From an uncultured Dialister sp. (lineage in GTDB: Bacteria; Bacillota; Negativicutes; Veillonellales; Dialisteraceae), in NCBI GenBank assembly GCA_900759415.1, contig CAAEVC010000133.1, forward strand, positions 1-43,993: a stretch of DNA of 43,993 nt. The letters are read 5' to 3'. This document shows, in pieces, positions 25,701 to 34,666 of the stretch. The notes below the pieces were generated by a model, which was not told the origin of the DNA, ran no database searches, and saw nothing but the letters and a program-made list of their open reading frames with translations. The position numbers and the translations under genes are program-made. The first letter of the stretch is position 1, and each line of letters begins with the position of its first letter.

Positions 25701-27018
25701 TTTTTTCCCTCAATTTAATACCATATTCTTTTACCAGTTCTTTGAAGGCTTCAATATTGCGGTTAGTGGCGCCCTGATTTTCATGAACCACTTCCAGCGC
25801 AGCCTCACCCATTTCCTTCATCTTTTCCGGATGGTCGAGAAGATCCAGGAGCACTTTCTCGAAAGCTCTTTCATCTGGAGCCATGAGGCAGACTCCTCTT
25901 TCAGAGAGAAGTTCAAAGATTTCCTGGAAATTGAACATGTGAGGTCCTACGATAACCGGTTTACCGTGAGCTGCCGGTTCCAGGATGTTATGACCGCCCA
26001 CTTTCACGAAGCTGCCGCCGACAAATACGACGTCTGCCAGACTGTAGAGCCGGCCCAGTTCGCCGATGGTATCAAGGATAACGATCTGTGCTGGCTTTCC
26101 ATCATCTTCTTCCGTTCCCATTTTTGAACGTCGAAGGACGGTGAATCCCTGATGTTTGATCATGAATTTCACTGAGGATGCTCTGGTAATTTCCCGGACA
26201 GCCAGAAGGAGCCGGGCATCCGGGTATTTTTCCAGTACTTTTCCAAAGGCGTGAAGAATGATTTCTTCTTCACCTCCATGGGTGGAACCGGCTACAATGA
26301 TGGGACCCTTTCCGTCGAACCGGAATTCTTTGCGGAGTTCCTTTCTTTCTTCTTCCGAAACTTCCGCATAGGTCTGGTCGTATTTCGTGTTTCCTGTGAT
26401 GCTTACTCTTTCGGGGAGAGCACCCATGGAAATGATTCTTTCCCTGTCAATTTTGGACTGCATGCAGAATCTTAAAATCTGCAGGAGCATACGGGTGGTG
26501 AACCGTTTGATAAGAGAATAGCGCTTCATGGAGCGGGCACTGATTCTGCCGTTCATCATCATGACAGGAATCTTCCTCTTCCATGCCAGACGAAGGAAGT
26601 TGGGCCAAAGTTCTGTTTCAATAAGAATGATAGCTTTGGGGTTTACAATATTGACGATTCGTTCCGTAATGACTGGAAGGTCAAAAGGAAAGAAAATATG
26701 ACCGTCTGCTTCGGGAATGATCCGCTGTGCCATGCGGTGACCGGTAGCGGTAACTACAGAAACAACCACCATTTCTTCTGGATATTTCTTCTTTAGTTCT
26801 CTCACAATCGGGCTGGCAGCTACCACTTCACCAACCGAAGCGGCATGCACCCATATGGCATTATGATAGGCGATCTGAAGAAGGGTAGGCGTCGGCATAA
26901 TGCCTGCACTCTGCTTCAAGCGGTCATAGAAGCCTTCTTCAAAAACAAGGCGGTATATGAGGATGGGAATCTGAAGTATCCAGTAGGCCACCAGACAGAT
27001 ATTGTAAAACCAGTACAA
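25690..27018 (-). CDS. waaA: Kdo transferase
   Basis: About 442 residues; transfers Kdo from CMP-Kdo to lipid IVA. The start is set at TTG 27018 (product MYWFYNICLVAYW) because AAAAGGAGAG lies 5 bases upstream. An ATG at 27075 would add 19 basic residues inside the msbA 3' end and has no RBS. A membrane segment covers residues 5-22. HAASVGEVVAASP holds the catalytic Glu (about residue 64). PKAIILIETELWPNFL and FVGGSFVKVGGHNILEPA are the GT-B CMP-Kdo sites. How many Kdo units it adds cannot be told. Confidence 0.93.
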   Translation of the reverse strand: MYWFYNICLVAYWILQIPILIYRLVFEEGFYDRLKQSAGIMPTPTLLQIAYHNAIWVHAASVGEVVAASPIVRELKKKYPEEMVVVSVVTATGHRMAQRIIPEADGHIFFPFDLPVITERIVNIVNPKAIILIETELWPNFLRLAWKRKIPVMMMNGRISARSMKRYSLIKRFTTRMLLQILRFCMQSKIDRERIISMGALPERVSITGNTKYDQTYAEVSEEERKELRKEFRFDGKGPIIVAGSTHGGEEEIILHAFGKVLEKYPDARLLLAVREITRASSVKFMIKHQGFTVLRRSKMGTEEDDGKPAQIVILDTIGELGRLYSLADVVFVGGSFVKVGGHNILEPAAHGKPVIVGPHMFNFQEIFELLSERGVCLMAPDERAFEKVLLDLLDHPEKMKEMGEAALEVVHENQGATNRNIEAFKELVKEYGIKLREKNES

Positions 27019-27052
27019 TGGAGTCTCTCCTTTTGAGTATAACTTGAGAGGA

Positions 27053-28816
27053 TTATTCTTCCCTCTCCTCTTCATCTACTTTCATGCTCATGGTGTAAAG
27101 GTCGTAGTACAGTCCGCCTTTTTCCATCAGTTCGTTATGGGTGCCCTTTTCTGCAATCACACCATTATTCAGGACAAGGATCTGGTCTGCATTCTTAATG
27201 GTGGAAAGGCGATGGGCGATGACGAAGGAAGTACGGCCGATCATGAGATGATCCAGTGCGTCCTGTACAATTTTTTCGCTTTCTGTATCGAGAGCGGAAG
27301 TCGCTTCGTCGAGAATGAGAATTTTCGGATTTTTAAGAATCGCTCTTGCAATGGCGATACGCTGTCGCTGACCGCCGGAAAGAATGAGACCTCTGTCCCC
27401 TACTCTCGTATCAATACCATTGGGCAGTTCTTTAATAAATTTCTCAGCATTAGCCGCTCTGATAGCTGCCCATACTTCATCGTCAGAAGCATCAAGACGG
27501 CCGTAGAGCACGTTATCTTTGATAGATGTATTAAACAGCAGGGTATCCTGGGGAACAAGACCGATCTGATCACGAAGGGATCCCAAGGTGGCTTTCTGTA
27601 TATTCACGCCGTCAATGTCAATTTCACCGCCGTCGATTTCATAAAATCGGGGAAGAAGGTTGGCAATAGTAGATTTTCCGGCTCCTGAAGGGCCAACAAT
27701 CGCAATCGTTTCCCCCGGATTCGCCTCAAAGGTCAGATCAGTAAGTACAGGATGATCTTTCTCATAGGAAAACTGGACATGCTTCACACTGACTCTTCCG
27801 TCTGTCACCATCAGCTCCTTTTCATCTCCATGATCCTGATCCTCTTCTTCAACGTCTAGGATGTCGAACACACGATCTGCAGCTGCCAGAGACTTCTGGA
27901 TATTGCCATAGCTGTCGGCAATACGTTTGATCGGATTCGCCAGATTAATGGCATAGATAAGAAAAGCGATGAGTTCACCGGCTGTCATAATACCATCAAT
28001 AACCGATACGCCGCCATACCAGATAATGACCGTGATAGCAAGAGCTGCCAGGAATTCCACCACCGGAGTGAGCTGGCTCTGCTGACGGATGGACCGGACG
28101 GTAGCGCTGAAATTACGCTGATTGACTTTATTGAACCTTTCGGTTTCATAGTCACTTCTATTGAAACTGCGGATGATGCGGACTCCTGCAATGGTTTCCT
28201 GCAGCATAGCGGTCACGTCTGCCAGTCTTTCCTGCACGTTCCGTCCGGAAGAATGAAGTTTCTTCCCAAAGAACTTGATGGTAATCGATACGAGGGGTAC
28301 GATGACAAGGCATAAAATGGTCAGTTTCCACTGCAGATAGATCATAGCCGCAAAGGAACCTATGAAAATGGCAGATTCCTGTACCAGCATAATGAAATCG
28401 GTAGTCATGGCCGTCTGAAGAGCATTGATATCGTTCGTCAGATTACTCATTATTTCCCCGGTCCTTCTCCGGTCAAAATAGGCAATCGGCAGTTTCTGGA
28501 GATGATCATACAGTTTATTTCTTAAATCCCTGATGACTGACTGGCCGATATAGCCCATGAGGTAACGATGCGCATAGGTGGTAGCGCCCCGGATGAAGAA
28601 TACAACGATAATAGAAAAGATGATGATATAGAGCATCGTGAGATCTTTGTCTGCCAGCACCTGATCGATAACATCCTTGATAATCCAGGGTACATACAGA
28701 TTGGTAGCAGACACTGCGATCATACAGAGTATGGATGCGAAGAGCCGCTTCAGATAGGGTGTAAGATATTTTAACAGCCTCTTGTAGCTGTTGAGTTTGC
28801 TTCTTTTATTTTCCAT
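27053..28816 (-). CDS. msbA: Lipid A flippase (MsbA-type ABC exporter)
   Basis: About 587 residues; half-transporter acting as a homodimer. Six membrane segments lie within the first 310 residues, then an ATPase with IVGPSGAGKSTIANLLPRF, QIGLVPQDTLLF, LSGGQRQRIAIARAI, ILILDEATSALD and AHRLSTI. The context between lpxB and waaA supports lipid A-core flipping rather than drug export. The start is placed at MENKRSK (AGGA 8 bases upstream), overlapping the lpxB stop by 11 bases. Confidence 0.93.
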   Translation of the reverse strand: MENKRSKLNSYKRLLKYLTPYLKRLFASILCMIAVSATNLYVPWIIKDVIDQVLADKDLTMLYIIIFSIIVVFFIRGATTYAHRYLMGYIGQSVIRDLRNKLYDHLQKLPIAYFDRRRTGEIMSNLTNDINALQTAMTTDFIMLVQESAIFIGSFAAMIYLQWKLTILCLVIVPLVSITIKFFGKKLHSSGRNVQERLADVTAMLQETIAGVRIIRSFNRSDYETERFNKVNQRNFSATVRSIRQQSQLTPVVEFLAALAITVIIWYGGVSVIDGIMTAGELIAFLIYAINLANPIKRIADSYGNIQKSLAAADRVFDILDVEEEDQDHGDEKELMVTDGRVSVKHVQFSYEKDHPVLTDLTFEANPGETIAIVGPSGAGKSTIANLLPRFYEIDGGEIDIDGVNIQKATLGSLRDQIGLVPQDTLLFNTSIKDNVLYGRLDASDDEVWAAIRAANAEKFIKELPNGIDTRVGDRGLILSGGQRQRIAIARAILKNPKILILDEATSALDTESEKIVQDALDHLMIGRTSFVIAHRLSTIKNADQILVLNNGVIAEKGTHNELMEKGGLYYDLYTMSMKVDEEEREE

Positions 28817-29945
28817 GAACAATTCCTGCAGTTTCTAATATAAGGTTGGCGACCCGATGGATGGCTCCGCCGGATCCCAGTGCTTTGCGTACTTCCTGTA
28901 GTGCTTCTATGTTTTTCTGTCTTTCTGATTCATCTTCTATCCATCTTCCTGCAATAGATACAATATTTTCTGAGTTGGCCTGATCCTGCAGCAGTTCAGG
29001 GGTGACTTCCTTATTGAGAAGAAGATTGGGAAGTCCTGCATATTTCACATGAACCAGCAGTTTGGCCAGATACCAGGTGATGGCAGATAATCTGTACACA
29101 AGTATGGTGGGAAGCTCCATGAGCGCTGTTTCCAAAGTAGCCGTGCCTGAGGACGCCACGCATACATCACAGATCCTCATGAGGTCATACTGATCCCCTT
29201 CGGTGATAGAAATGGAAAGATCCGTCTTTCCGATGATATCCAGCAGATAATCTTTGGGGATAGTGGATGCTCTTGGAATGAAAAACTGACAGTCCTTCTT
29301 CCTTGCAAGTTCTTCTGCCGCCTTCAGCATCAGGGGAAGGAGGGAGGAAACTTCGTTTTTTCTGCTTCCCGGCATGAGAAGAATCCTTTTCTTCTCTGGA
29401 TCACCACCGAAATGATCCATCGCCTCTTCAAATGACATGGATGGCTTCACCGTATCTGCCAGCGGATGACCGACAAAAGTCACATTAGCCCCTGCTTTTT
29501 CATAAGCTTCTGCTTCAAAGGGAAAAATGGATGCCACTTCCGTCACATCCCGGACGATATTTTTCGCCCTCCCCTTATGCCATGCCCAGATGGTAGGCGC
29601 AATATAATACACCACCGGGATACCCAGTTCCTTCGCTGTATGGGCTAGTTTCATATTGAAACCAGGATAATCCACACATACCAGTACATCTGGTTTTTCC
29701 TTAATCATCGCCTCTTTCAGCATATCCCGGAGGCGGAAAAAGAAAGGAATATGTTTGATGATTTCCACCATTCCGATGATTCCCAGATTTTCAATATCAT
29801 AAATGATGCGGACACCGTTTTTTCTCATATCCGCACCGCCCATACCGAAGATCTCTGCATCTGGCATGATTCTTCTGATTTCAGCCGCCACTCTGGCAGC
29901 GTGCATATCGCCGGATGCTTCACCGGCAGACATCATAATCTTCAT
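28806..29945 (-). CDS. lpxB: Lipid-A-disaccharide synthase
   Basis: 379 residues; joins UDP-diacylglucosamine and lipid X. GT-B fold with SAGEASGDMHAA (N-terminal), FGMGG, CVDYPGFN, YYIAPTIWAWHKGR, LMPGSRKNEV and SSGTATLETAL, all characteristic of LpxB. ATGA overlap with lpxI, which supplies its lipid X substrate. Confidence 0.96.
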   Translation of the reverse strand: MKIMMSAGEASGDMHAARVAAEIRRIMPDAEIFGMGGADMRKNGVRIIYDIENLGIIGMVEIIKHIPFFFRLRDMLKEAMIKEKPDVLVCVDYPGFNMKLAHTAKELGIPVVYYIAPTIWAWHKGRAKNIVRDVTEVASIFPFEAEAYEKAGANVTFVGHPLADTVKPSMSFEEAMDHFGGDPEKKRILLMPGSRKNEVSSLLPLMLKAAEELARKKDCQFFIPRASTIPKDYLLDIIGKTDLSISITEGDQYDLMRICDVCVASSGTATLETALMELPTILVYRLSAITWYLAKLLVHVKYAGLPNLLLNKEVTPELLQDQANSENIVSIAGRWIEDESERQKNIEALQEVRKALGSGGAIHRVANLILETAGIVHGK

Positions 29946-30766
29946 AAGCTGTCCTGTTCTACTGCAAGAATAACCATACCTTTTTTATCGGCTTCCTTAA
30001 TGACTTCTTCCTTTTCAGCAAAAAGAGTGTGGTACGCTTCAATGGCAAGAACGGCACATTTCCCTTCTTCCATGGAACGAAGGGTCTGAAGGCCCACTGC
30101 AGGCATATCGAAACGGACATCCTGAGATGGCTTTGCAGTCTTTACCACCACCGCACCCCCTCTTGCCAGTGCACCACCTCTCTTGATGCATGCATCAGTA
30201 CCTTCTATAGCTTCAACTGCCATCACTGCCTGATCCTTCACCACTACCGTTTGTCCCAGATCCATAGCGCCGATGGCTTTGGCCGCCTTGAACCCAAACA
30301 TCACATCAGCCATCTGAGCTTCCGTCGGTTTCTTCTTCGTGAAAACCTGCGGTCCTGGCATGAGAGGTTTCAGATACTTCGTCTGATCCAGCACATGGAT
30401 ACCGTCTTTTGCCAGTTCTTCCACAATAGCCAGTGTCACCGTATCATCTTTGAAATTCTGTTTACGCAGCCTGTTCAGCACTTTGAGTGCCCGGAGATCT
30501 GGAATGGGATGATTCTTGAAAAGCCACTCCTTCGTGACCTTCCCGATCATGGTAACTTCCCTGACCTCTTCACTCACCAGGGTCTTGATGACTTTATTCA
30601 ACTTGAACGCACTGATATCATAGTACGAATCTGCCAATTCTTTGAGCCGTGGATCGATACCAGGAATGACTGCGATACAAACCACTCTGTATCCCTGAGC
30701 CTTTACCGCTTCCGTAAACTCTACTGGAAGGGTACCGATACCTGCCAGCAAACCGATTGTTTCCAT
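29942..30766 (-). CDS. lpxI: UDP-2,3-diacylglucosamine pyrophosphatase (LpxI type)
   Basis: 274 residues from METIGLLAGIGTLP (GGAGG 6 bases upstream). Makes lipid X by hydrolysing UDP-2,3-diacylglucosamine. GIGTLPVEFTEAVKAQGY, EVTMIGKVTKEW, DQAVMAVEAIEGTDACIKR and KTAKPSQDVRFDMPAVGLQT match the LpxI (formerly DUF1009) family, which replaces LpxH in many non-gammaproteobacteria. First gene of the LPS block. Confidence 0.93.
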   Translation of the reverse strand: METIGLLAGIGTLPVEFTEAVKAQGYRVVCIAVIPGIDPRLKELADSYYDISAFKLNKVIKTLVSEEVREVTMIGKVTKEWLFKNHPIPDLRALKVLNRLRKQNFKDDTVTLAIVEELAKDGIHVLDQTKYLKPLMPGPQVFTKKKPTEAQMADVMFGFKAAKAIGAMDLGQTVVVKDQAVMAVEAIEGTDACIKRGGALARGGAVVVKTAKPSQDVRFDMPAVGLQTLRSMEEGKCAVLAIEAYHTLFAEKEEVIKEADKKGMVILAVEQDSL

Positions 30767-31027
30767 AGGAACCTCCAACAACGTCAACTCTTTTTATTTT
30801 ATCATTTATCCGCTAAATAATCATTACAGAGATGAGGTTTCAGAAAAAAAAATCTCTTTTATTTTATTATTTTATATATATGGTTGGCAAGAAGAAACTT
30901 AAAATATACTTTACTCAGAGTCAACAGCTTCCAAAAGAGCTGAGTATACTATTCATCAGCAGCACGGGCGAAGTGAATAAAGTACCTGCATTGACTTATT
31001 TAATTCGTCATCACCTCCAATGTAATC
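30767..31027. other. Gap upstream of lpxI
   Basis: AT-rich, no gene supported. It must contain the start region of the LPS block on the minus strand, but no -35/-10 pair close to consensus was found. A GAGCTGAGTATACT/AGAGTCAACAGCTTCC region near 30915-30955 shows weak dyad symmetry only. Confidence 0.3.
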
Positions 31028-31061
31028 AAAAACCTCTGAATCAGCCGATTCAGAGGTTTTT
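31028..31061. terminator. Terminator with CTCTGAATC stem after sstT copy 1
   Basis: The stem AAAAACCTCTGAATC/GATTCAGAGGTTTTT with loop AGCC lies 17 bases beyond the stop at 31078 (minus strand). It has the same core stem as the hairpins at 14728 and 16951. Confidence 0.88.
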
Positions 31062-31077
31062 CGTTTATCTACCCTTA

Positions 31078-32331
31078 TTATCTATCCTGAGGAACCATGT
31101 CTTCTGCTTTGAGGGTTCCATTTTTTCTTCTTTCAGCATATTCAGCTGTAGCAGTGAAGAGAACATCACTGGAGCTATTGAGGGCGGTTTCACAGGCATC
31201 TTCGAGAACGGAAATGATGAAGCCTACACCTACTACCTGCATAGCGATGTCGTTACCGATACCGAAAGATGCGCAAGCTACCGGGATGAGGAGCAGGGAG
31301 CCGCCGGCTACGCCAGAAGTACCGCAGGCACCGACTGAGGAAACGATACAGAGCAGGAAGGCTGTCGGCAGGTCGATGGAGATTCCCAGAGTGTGAGCAG
31401 CTGCCAGAGCCAGCACGGAAATGGTGACAGAAGCACCGGACATATTGATTGTTGCACCAAGAGGGATGGAAATGGTATAAGTATCAGGGTTCAGTCCCAG
31501 TCTTTTACAGAGGGAAAGGTTTACTGGAATGTTAGCCGCAGAACTTCTGGTGAAGAATGCATAGACGCCGCTTTCTTTCAGGGTGGTGAAAATCAGCGGG
31601 TACGGATTCTTTCCTACTTTCCAGAATACGATAAGCGGGTTCATCACAAGAGCTACCAGTAAATAGGAAGCGACGAGCACACCTAAGAGCTGGATGTAAC
31701 TCATGAGTGCAGAGAGACCAGATGTGCCGATAGAGTCAGCAACAAGACCCATGATGCCCAGCGGTGCGAAATGAATGACCCAGGTGACCACTCTGGTAAT
31801 CGCACCAGCAATATCATTCAGGCAGGTACGGGTTGTATCGGTAGCTGTATTTTTAATCGCAATACCGATGATGACTGCCCATGCCAGGATACCGATATAG
31901 TTCGCATTAAGGAGCGCGGATATCGGGTTGTCTACAATGCTCAGGATCAGGTTATGAAGTACCTGCACGATACCACTTGGCGGTGCCAGCTGGGTATCAG
32001 GTGCCACATGAAGAGAAAGGAATGTAGGGAACGCAAAGGACATAGCTACGCCTACGAGAGATGCACAGAAGGTGGCAATCATATAAAGAGCAATGACCGG
32101 TTTCATCTTTCCGCCAGGACCGTCTTTCTTCTGTGCCATAGCATTCATGACCAGGAAGAATACGAGAACAGGGGCTACCCCTTTCAGCGCTTTGACAAAA
32201 AGGTCACCGAAAATCTTAACAACAGGAATCACTGGCTGGAAGAATACGGCAATAATAATACCAATCACCAGACCGATGGCAATCTGCTTAATCAGTGCCA
32301 CTTTCATAATCCATTCTTTCAATGTTTTCAC
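31078..32331 (-). CDS. sstT: Serine/threonine:Na+ symporter, copy 1
   Basis: About 417 residues of the DAACS (glutamate/aspartate-type) symporter family. The start is taken as GTG 32331 because GAGGGAGG lies 7 bases upstream; it gives VKTLKEWIMKVALIKQIAIG. Eight membrane segments with re-entrant loops are expected. FFTRSSAANIPVNLSLCKRLG and SIPLGATINMSGASVTI are the conserved substrate/Na+ binding stretches of SstT. A second, very similar copy lies directly upstream. Confidence 0.92.
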   Translation of the reverse strand: MKTLKEWIMKVALIKQIAIGLVIGIIIAVFFQPVIPVVKIFGDLFVKALKGVAPVLVFFLVMNAMAQKKDGPGGKMKPVIALYMIATFCASLVGVAMSFAFPTFLSLHVAPDTQLAPPSGIVQVLHNLILSIVDNPISALLNANYIGILAWAVIIGIAIKNTATDTTRTCLNDIAGAITRVVTWVIHFAPLGIMGLVADSIGTSGLSALMSYIQLLGVLVASYLLVALVMNPLIVFWKVGKNPYPLIFTTLKESGVYAFFTRSSAANIPVNLSLCKRLGLNPDTYTISIPLGATINMSGASVTISVLALAAAHTLGISIDLPTAFLLCIVSSVGACGTSGVAGGSLLLIPVACASFGIGNDIAMQVVGVGFIISVLEDACETALNSSSDVLFTATAEYAERRKNGTLKAEDMVPQDR

Positions 32332-32388
32332 TTGAAATCCTCCCTCATAATGAGTCTTTTTATCTGAAGTGTACATCAGATAGTTTCA

Positions 32389-32417
32389 AGTATACACCCA
32401 TTCTCCATCTATCGCAA
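32389..32417 (-). promoter_or_regulatory. Promoter of sstT copy 1
   Basis: Minus strand: TTGCGA (32412-32417), a 17-base spacer, TATACT (32389-32394), about 58 bases before the GTG. The copies therefore have separate promoters. Confidence 0.65.
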
Positions 32418-32495
32418 TAATCATATGCATAAATATATAATCAGCATAGAAAACTTATATTATGATTTTTTCTCATTCATTCTTTACACAATTAA

Positions 32496-32520
32496 AAACT
32501 GCCCTGAAACAGGGCAGTTT
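32496..32520 (-). terminator. Terminator of sstT copy 2
   Basis: AAACTGCCCTG-AAA-CAGGGCAGTTT, 8 bases after the stop at 32528. On the minus strand it is followed by TTAAT. Confidence 0.8.
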
Positions 32521-32527
32521 CGTCATT

Positions 32528-33784
32528 TTATATATCCTTAGGAATCATGTCTTCTGATTTAAGTGTACCCGCTTTCCTGCGGTCTGCAAATTCCGCAGTG
32601 GCAGTAAAGAGGACGTCACTGGAACTGTTAAGGGCAGTTTCGCAGGCATCTTCGAGAACAGAGATAATGAATCCTACGCCTACGACCTGCATAGCGATAT
32701 CATTGCTGATACCGAAGGATGCACAGGCTACAGGGATGAGGAGCAGGGAACCGCCGGCTACGCCAGATGCTCCGCAGGCACCGACTGTAGATACGATACA
32801 GAGCAGGAGGGCTGTGGGCAAGTCTACCGCAATTCCCAGAGTGTGGGCTGCCGCCAGAGCCAGTACGGAAATAGTAATAGATGCGCCGGCCATGTTGATG
32901 GTAGCTCCCAGCGGAATAGAAATGGTGTACATGTCAGGATCCAGTCCCAGACGTTTGCAGAGGGAGAGGTTGACCGGGATGTTGGCAGCAGAGCTTCTGG
33001 TGAAGAATGCATAGATGCCGCTTTCACGGATGGTGGTCATAACGAGGGGATATGGATTCTTATGTACTTTCCAGAATACGATGAGCGGGTTCATTACGAG
33101 AGCAACCAGGAAGTAGGAACCGATGAGTACGCCTAAAAGCTGAATGTAGCCAATGAGCGCTTCTACGCCGGCAGTGCCTACGGAGTCAGCGACGAGGCCC
33201 ATGATGCCCAGAGGTGCGAAATGGATGACCCAGGTGACTACTTTGGTGATAGCAGAGGCAATATCGTTGAGACAGTTCTTTGTGGTATCTCCTGCAGAGA
33301 TGCGGAGAGCGATACCGAGGATGACTGCCCAGCCGAGGATACCGATGTAGTTGGCATTCATGAGTGCAGATACCGGGTTGTCAACGATACTTAATATCAG
33401 GTTGTGAAGTACCTGGATGATGCCGCTTGGCGGTGCCAGCTGGGTATCAGGAGCTACCTGAAGAGAGAGGCTCGTCGGGAAAAGGAAGGACATGGATACA
33501 CCTACGAGAGAAGCAAAGAATGTGCCGATGATGTAGAGAATAATGATCGGCTTCATACTTGTCTGAGATCCTTCTTTTCTCTGAGCCATGGCGTTCATGA
33601 CAAGGAAGAATACCAGAACCGGAGCTACCCCTTTTAATGCTTTTACGAAAAGGTCTCCAAAGATTTTAACAACCGGAATGACCGGCGGAAAAAAGACGGC
33701 GATACAGATACCGATGACCAAGCCGACCGCAATCTGCTTAATCAGGGATACCTTGCTGAGAATGTTCTTAATCGACTGAAACAT
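32528..33784 (-). CDS. sstT: Serine/threonine:Na+ symporter, copy 2
   Basis: About 418 residues, starting at MFQSIKNILSKVSLIKQ (AGGAGG 8 bases upstream). It is nearly the same protein as the downstream copy along its whole length. Differences concentrate in the first 15 residues, around AQRKEGSQTSMKP and in ALRISAGDTTKNC. SSAANIPVNLSLCKRLGLDP and SIPLGATINMAGASITI are intact. Both copies look functional, with their own promoter and terminator, so they may differ in regulation or amino-acid preference. Confidence 0.92.
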   Translation of the reverse strand: MFQSIKNILSKVSLIKQIAVGLVIGICIAVFFPPVIPVVKIFGDLFVKALKGVAPVLVFFLVMNAMAQRKEGSQTSMKPIIILYIIGTFFASLVGVSMSFLFPTSLSLQVAPDTQLAPPSGIIQVLHNLILSIVDNPVSALMNANYIGILGWAVILGIALRISAGDTTKNCLNDIASAITKVVTWVIHFAPLGIMGLVADSVGTAGVEALIGYIQLLGVLIGSYFLVALVMNPLIVFWKVHKNPYPLVMTTIRESGIYAFFTRSSAANIPVNLSLCKRLGLDPDMYTISIPLGATINMAGASITISVLALAAAHTLGIAVDLPTALLLCIVSTVGACGASGVAGGSLLLIPVACASFGISNDIAMQVVGVGFIISVLEDACETALNSSSDVLFTATAEFADRRKAGTLKSEDMIPKDI

Positions 33785-33834
33785 AAGCAAATCCTCCTAT
33801 CATGCAATGCTGACATACTCCTGATTGTTTTCTC

Positions 33835-33863
33835 AGTATACATCTTTCACCATGATAAATCAA
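33835..33863 (-). promoter_or_regulatory. Promoter of sstT copy 2
   Basis: Minus strand: TTGATT (33858-33863), a 17-base spacer, TATACT (33835-33840), about 50 bases before the ATG. The -10 is identical to that of copy 1. Confidence 0.65.
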
Positions 33864-33920
33864 TAAAGAAATACAACTTTACATTAAGAAATTTTCCCCT
33901 CACTCCCTCTTTTATGTATA

Positions 33921-33978
33921 AAAAAAAGACGCTCTGCTAAAACGCCGGCTGGAAGACCGGTGTTCACAAATCGTCTTT
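33921..33978 (-). terminator. Terminator after recO
   Basis: AAAGACG (33925-33931) pairs with CGTCTTT (33972-33978), with an inner CGCCGG/CCGGTG hairpin. On the minus strand a run of seven or more T follows. It is 25 bases beyond the recO stop. Confidence 0.7.
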
Positions 33979-34003
33979 GATTACTGTTCTGTTGTATAGA
34001 AGG

Positions 34004-34666
34004 TTACGTACCATTCACATACCGGAGAAAAGTTCCTTTCGTGTTCATGGAAATATCGCATTCTCTCTCTATGAAATCGTCCAGATAGGATGCTGCCTTC
34101 AGAAATACTTCTTTAGGTATGTTCCCCTTCCACTTCTCCTTCCAGTCATATTCCCGGAAATCGTAGAGAAGTTTTCTTGCGTCTTCTGAAAGCTGATAGC
34201 CTTCTCCTGCTTCTTTTGAAGTACAATCGAAGCCGGCAGCGGAAATCATTTTCACAGCGGCGACAAAGCTGACGGTCAGCGGATTTCTTGTCCTTCCTTC
34301 CCGTCCTGCATCCAGAAGAATGCGGTATGCTCTTTCATCCCCATCGCCTTCAGGGAAACATTTCTCTGTCAGTTCTATGAGATAGTACCAGCAGGTCATT
34401 TCCTCGTAGGTACATTTCATCATGTCGAAGAGAAGAGTCCCTTCGTACTGGCTCATGACGGCATAATCGGTCATGGGACGGATGGTGAAACAAAGATAGG
34501 AAAAAGGAGCGGTCAGACCCATACCACAGCGGTTCATCACTGCCCGGGGAAGGAAAACATTCATCTTTCCCTTTCTTTTCGTAAAGAGGGTGAGGATTTT
34601 CCCTCCTTCTCTCCCGTCTCTGGCATGGAGTACAACCCCTTCTTCACTTATCATATCACGTTTCAT
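34004..34666 (-). CDS. recO: DNA repair protein RecO
   Basis: About 220 residues; loads RecA through RecF-RecO-RecR. The N-terminal OB fold starts EEGVVLHARDGREGGKILTLFTKRKGKMNVFLPRA, followed by a helical domain with DERAYRILLDAGREG. The start is placed at MKRDMISEEG (GAGG 9 bases upstream); an in-frame ATG 33 bases earlier would add a Lys/Arg-rich stretch overlapping the preceding gene. The four-Cys zinc motif of many RecO proteins is not seen and the protein is slightly short. It overlaps the CNNM gene's 3' end. Confidence 0.85.
   Translation of the reverse strand: MKRDMISEEGVVLHARDGREGGKILTLFTKRKGKMNVFLPRAVMNRCGMGLTAPFSYLCFTIRPMTDYAVMSQYEGTLLFDMMKCTYEEMTCWYYLIELTEKCFPEGDGDERAYRILLDAGREGRTRNPLTVSFVAAVKMISAAGFDCTSKEAGEGYQLSEDARKLLYDFREYDWKEKWKGNIPKEVFLKAASYLDDFIERECDISMNTKGTFLRYVNGT

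Noticed and set aside
30832..31338. A 168-codon plus-strand frame in the lpxI-sstT gap
   Set aside because: It runs through a terminator and into the antisense of sstT, with low-complexity AT-rich sequence at its start.
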